A stretch of 7,067 bases of DNA, taken from assembly GCA_017475785.1 (NCBI GenBank), contig JAFVEX010000192.1:1-7067 (forward strand). The letters are read 5' to 3'. Positions 6,276 to 7,067 of the stretch are shown here, in pieces. The notes beneath the pieces were generated by a model. That model did no database searches. It worked only from the letters and a program-made list of their open reading frames with translations, and was not told the origin of the DNA. The position numbers and the translations under genes are program-made. How positions within the stretch are numbered: the stretch's first letter is position 1; each line of letters starts with the position of its first letter. The DNA comes from Eubacterium sp. GTDB taxonomy: Bacteria; Bacillota_A; Clostridia; Lachnospirales; Lachnospiraceae.

Positions 6276-7067
6276 ATGGTTCTTGGAGAGGCACAAAAAG
6301 ACACACGCAGAATCGTCAAGACCTTCCGGCGGTACTTCTTCCTGTTTCAGGAGCTGGTCAAGCGTGATTTCAAGCTGAAATATAAGCGTACGGTTCTGGG
6401 TATGTTCTGGAGCGTACTGTCACCGCTGCTCTCACTGCTGGTTATGCGGGTTGTCTTCTACAATTTCTTTGGAAGAAATACGCCGCACTACACGACCTAC
6501 CTGTTTGCGGGAAATATCGTGATGTCCTATTACAGAGAAGCGACCAACACAGGTATGAACAGTCTTTACGCAAACCGGAAAATCCTTTCAAAAATCAATG
6601 TGCCGAAGTACTTGTTCATTCTGTCGAAAAACGTGTCATCGTTTATCAATTTTCTGCTGACGATCGGCGTGTTTTTCGTGTTCTGCGTGATCGACCACAT
6701 TGATTTCGGTTTCCACATGGTTGCCATTGTCTATCCGGTCATCTGCATTTCGATGATCAGCATTGGCGTCGGCATGATCCTGTCGGCGATGTACATTTTT
6801 TTCAGGGACACGCAGTACCTGTACAGCGTTTTTCTGATGCTGCTGCAGTATCTGTCAGCAATTTTCTACCGGATTGATTCCTTCAGTCCGAAGGTTCAGC
6901 GCATGTACCTGCTCAATCCGGTATACGTCATGATCAAGTATATCCGTCTGGTCGTGATCGAGTGTAAAATCCCCTCACCGGCCTACCACGGCCTGTGTGC
7001 GTTTTACGCGCTGATATTCCCGCTGATCGGGTTTATCATCTACAGGACACAGAACCACAAATTTATC
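6276..7067 (+). CDS. ABC-2 type polysaccharide export permease (Wzm/TagG-like), 3' partial
   Basis: An open frame of 264 codons runs from ATG 6276 to the window end without a stop. Family members are about 260-275 residues, so only a few residues are probably missing. The start has GAGG at 6265-6268, 7 nt upstream. The N-terminus is an amphipathic, basic stretch with FQELVKRDFKLKYKRTVLG (24-42), typical of the cytoplasmic coupling region of this family, leading into helix 1 (~41-62). Further hydrophobic segments are near 73-86, 118-140, 148-175, 181-200 and 239-257. FRD (176-178) follows helix 4 and LLNPVYVMIKYIR (212-224) is the conserved late loop. As half of an ABC exporter it would move a lipid-linked glycan across the membrane. 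The matching ATPase gene (Wzt/TagH type) is expected just beyond the window. Confidence 0.92.
   Translation, partial: MVLGEAQKDTRRIVKTFRRYFFLFQELVKRDFKLKYKRTVLGMFWSVLSPLLSLLVMRVVFYNFFGRNTPHYTTYLFAGNIVMSYYREATNTGMNSLYANRKILSKINVPKYLFILSKNVSSFINFLLTIGVFFVFCVIDHIDFGFHMVAIVYPVICISMISIGVGMILSAMYIFFRDTQYLYSVFLMLLQYLSAIFYRIDSFSPKVQRMYLLNPVYVMIKYIRLVVIECKIPSPAYHGLCAFYALIFPLIGFIIYRTQNHKFI

Overview
The window is a slice of a cell-surface polysaccharide (capsule, exopolysaccharide or teichoic-acid-like) biosynthesis locus. All six genes are on the plus strand, and both window ends cut through a gene. The organism looks like a Gram-positive of the Bacillota, probably a moderately GC-rich clostridial or Lachnospiraceae-type bacterium. 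This is inferred from strong GGAGG-type ribosome binding sites, a promoter with an extended -10 element, and a mix of families common in such genomes (tandem GT2, LicD pair, polyprenyl phosphoglycosyltransferase, ABC-2 exporter). No ribosomal or other taxonomic marker is present, so the assignment is tentative.

Layout. Positions 1-1477 hold the 3' part of a two-domain GT2 glycosyltransferase. At 1495-2310 is a LicD-family phosphotransferase, at 2307-3494 a GT4 glycosyltransferase and at 3515-4372 a second LicD-family protein. These four genes are tightly packed: a 17-nt gap, then ATGA-type overlap, then near-overlap. They read as one transcriptional unit. A 247-nt gap (4373-4619) follows. It contains an imperfect duplication of the licD-2 gene end, a good promoter with an overlapping dyad, and a leader with two small hairpins, one of which holds the ribosome binding site in its loop. 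At 4620-6128 is a membrane-bound initiating sugar-phosphate transferase. A 147-nt AT-rich gap with an 11-bp perfect inverted repeat separates it from an ABC-2 type polysaccharide export permease (from 6276), which runs off the window a few residues short of its expected end.

How the parts fit (inference from families). The phosphoglycosyltransferase loads the first sugar-1-phosphate onto undecaprenyl phosphate. The GT2 and GT4 enzymes extend the chain, and the two LicD proteins add phospho-linked substituents such as phosphocholine or a polyol phosphate. The ABC permease, with an ATPase expected just downstream, exports the product. I see no RNA genes, CRISPR arrays or insertion sequences. 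The most unusual signals are the regulatory architecture in front of the phosphoglycosyltransferase gene, the inverted repeat before the permease gene, and the two divergent LicD enzymes around one glycosyltransferase.
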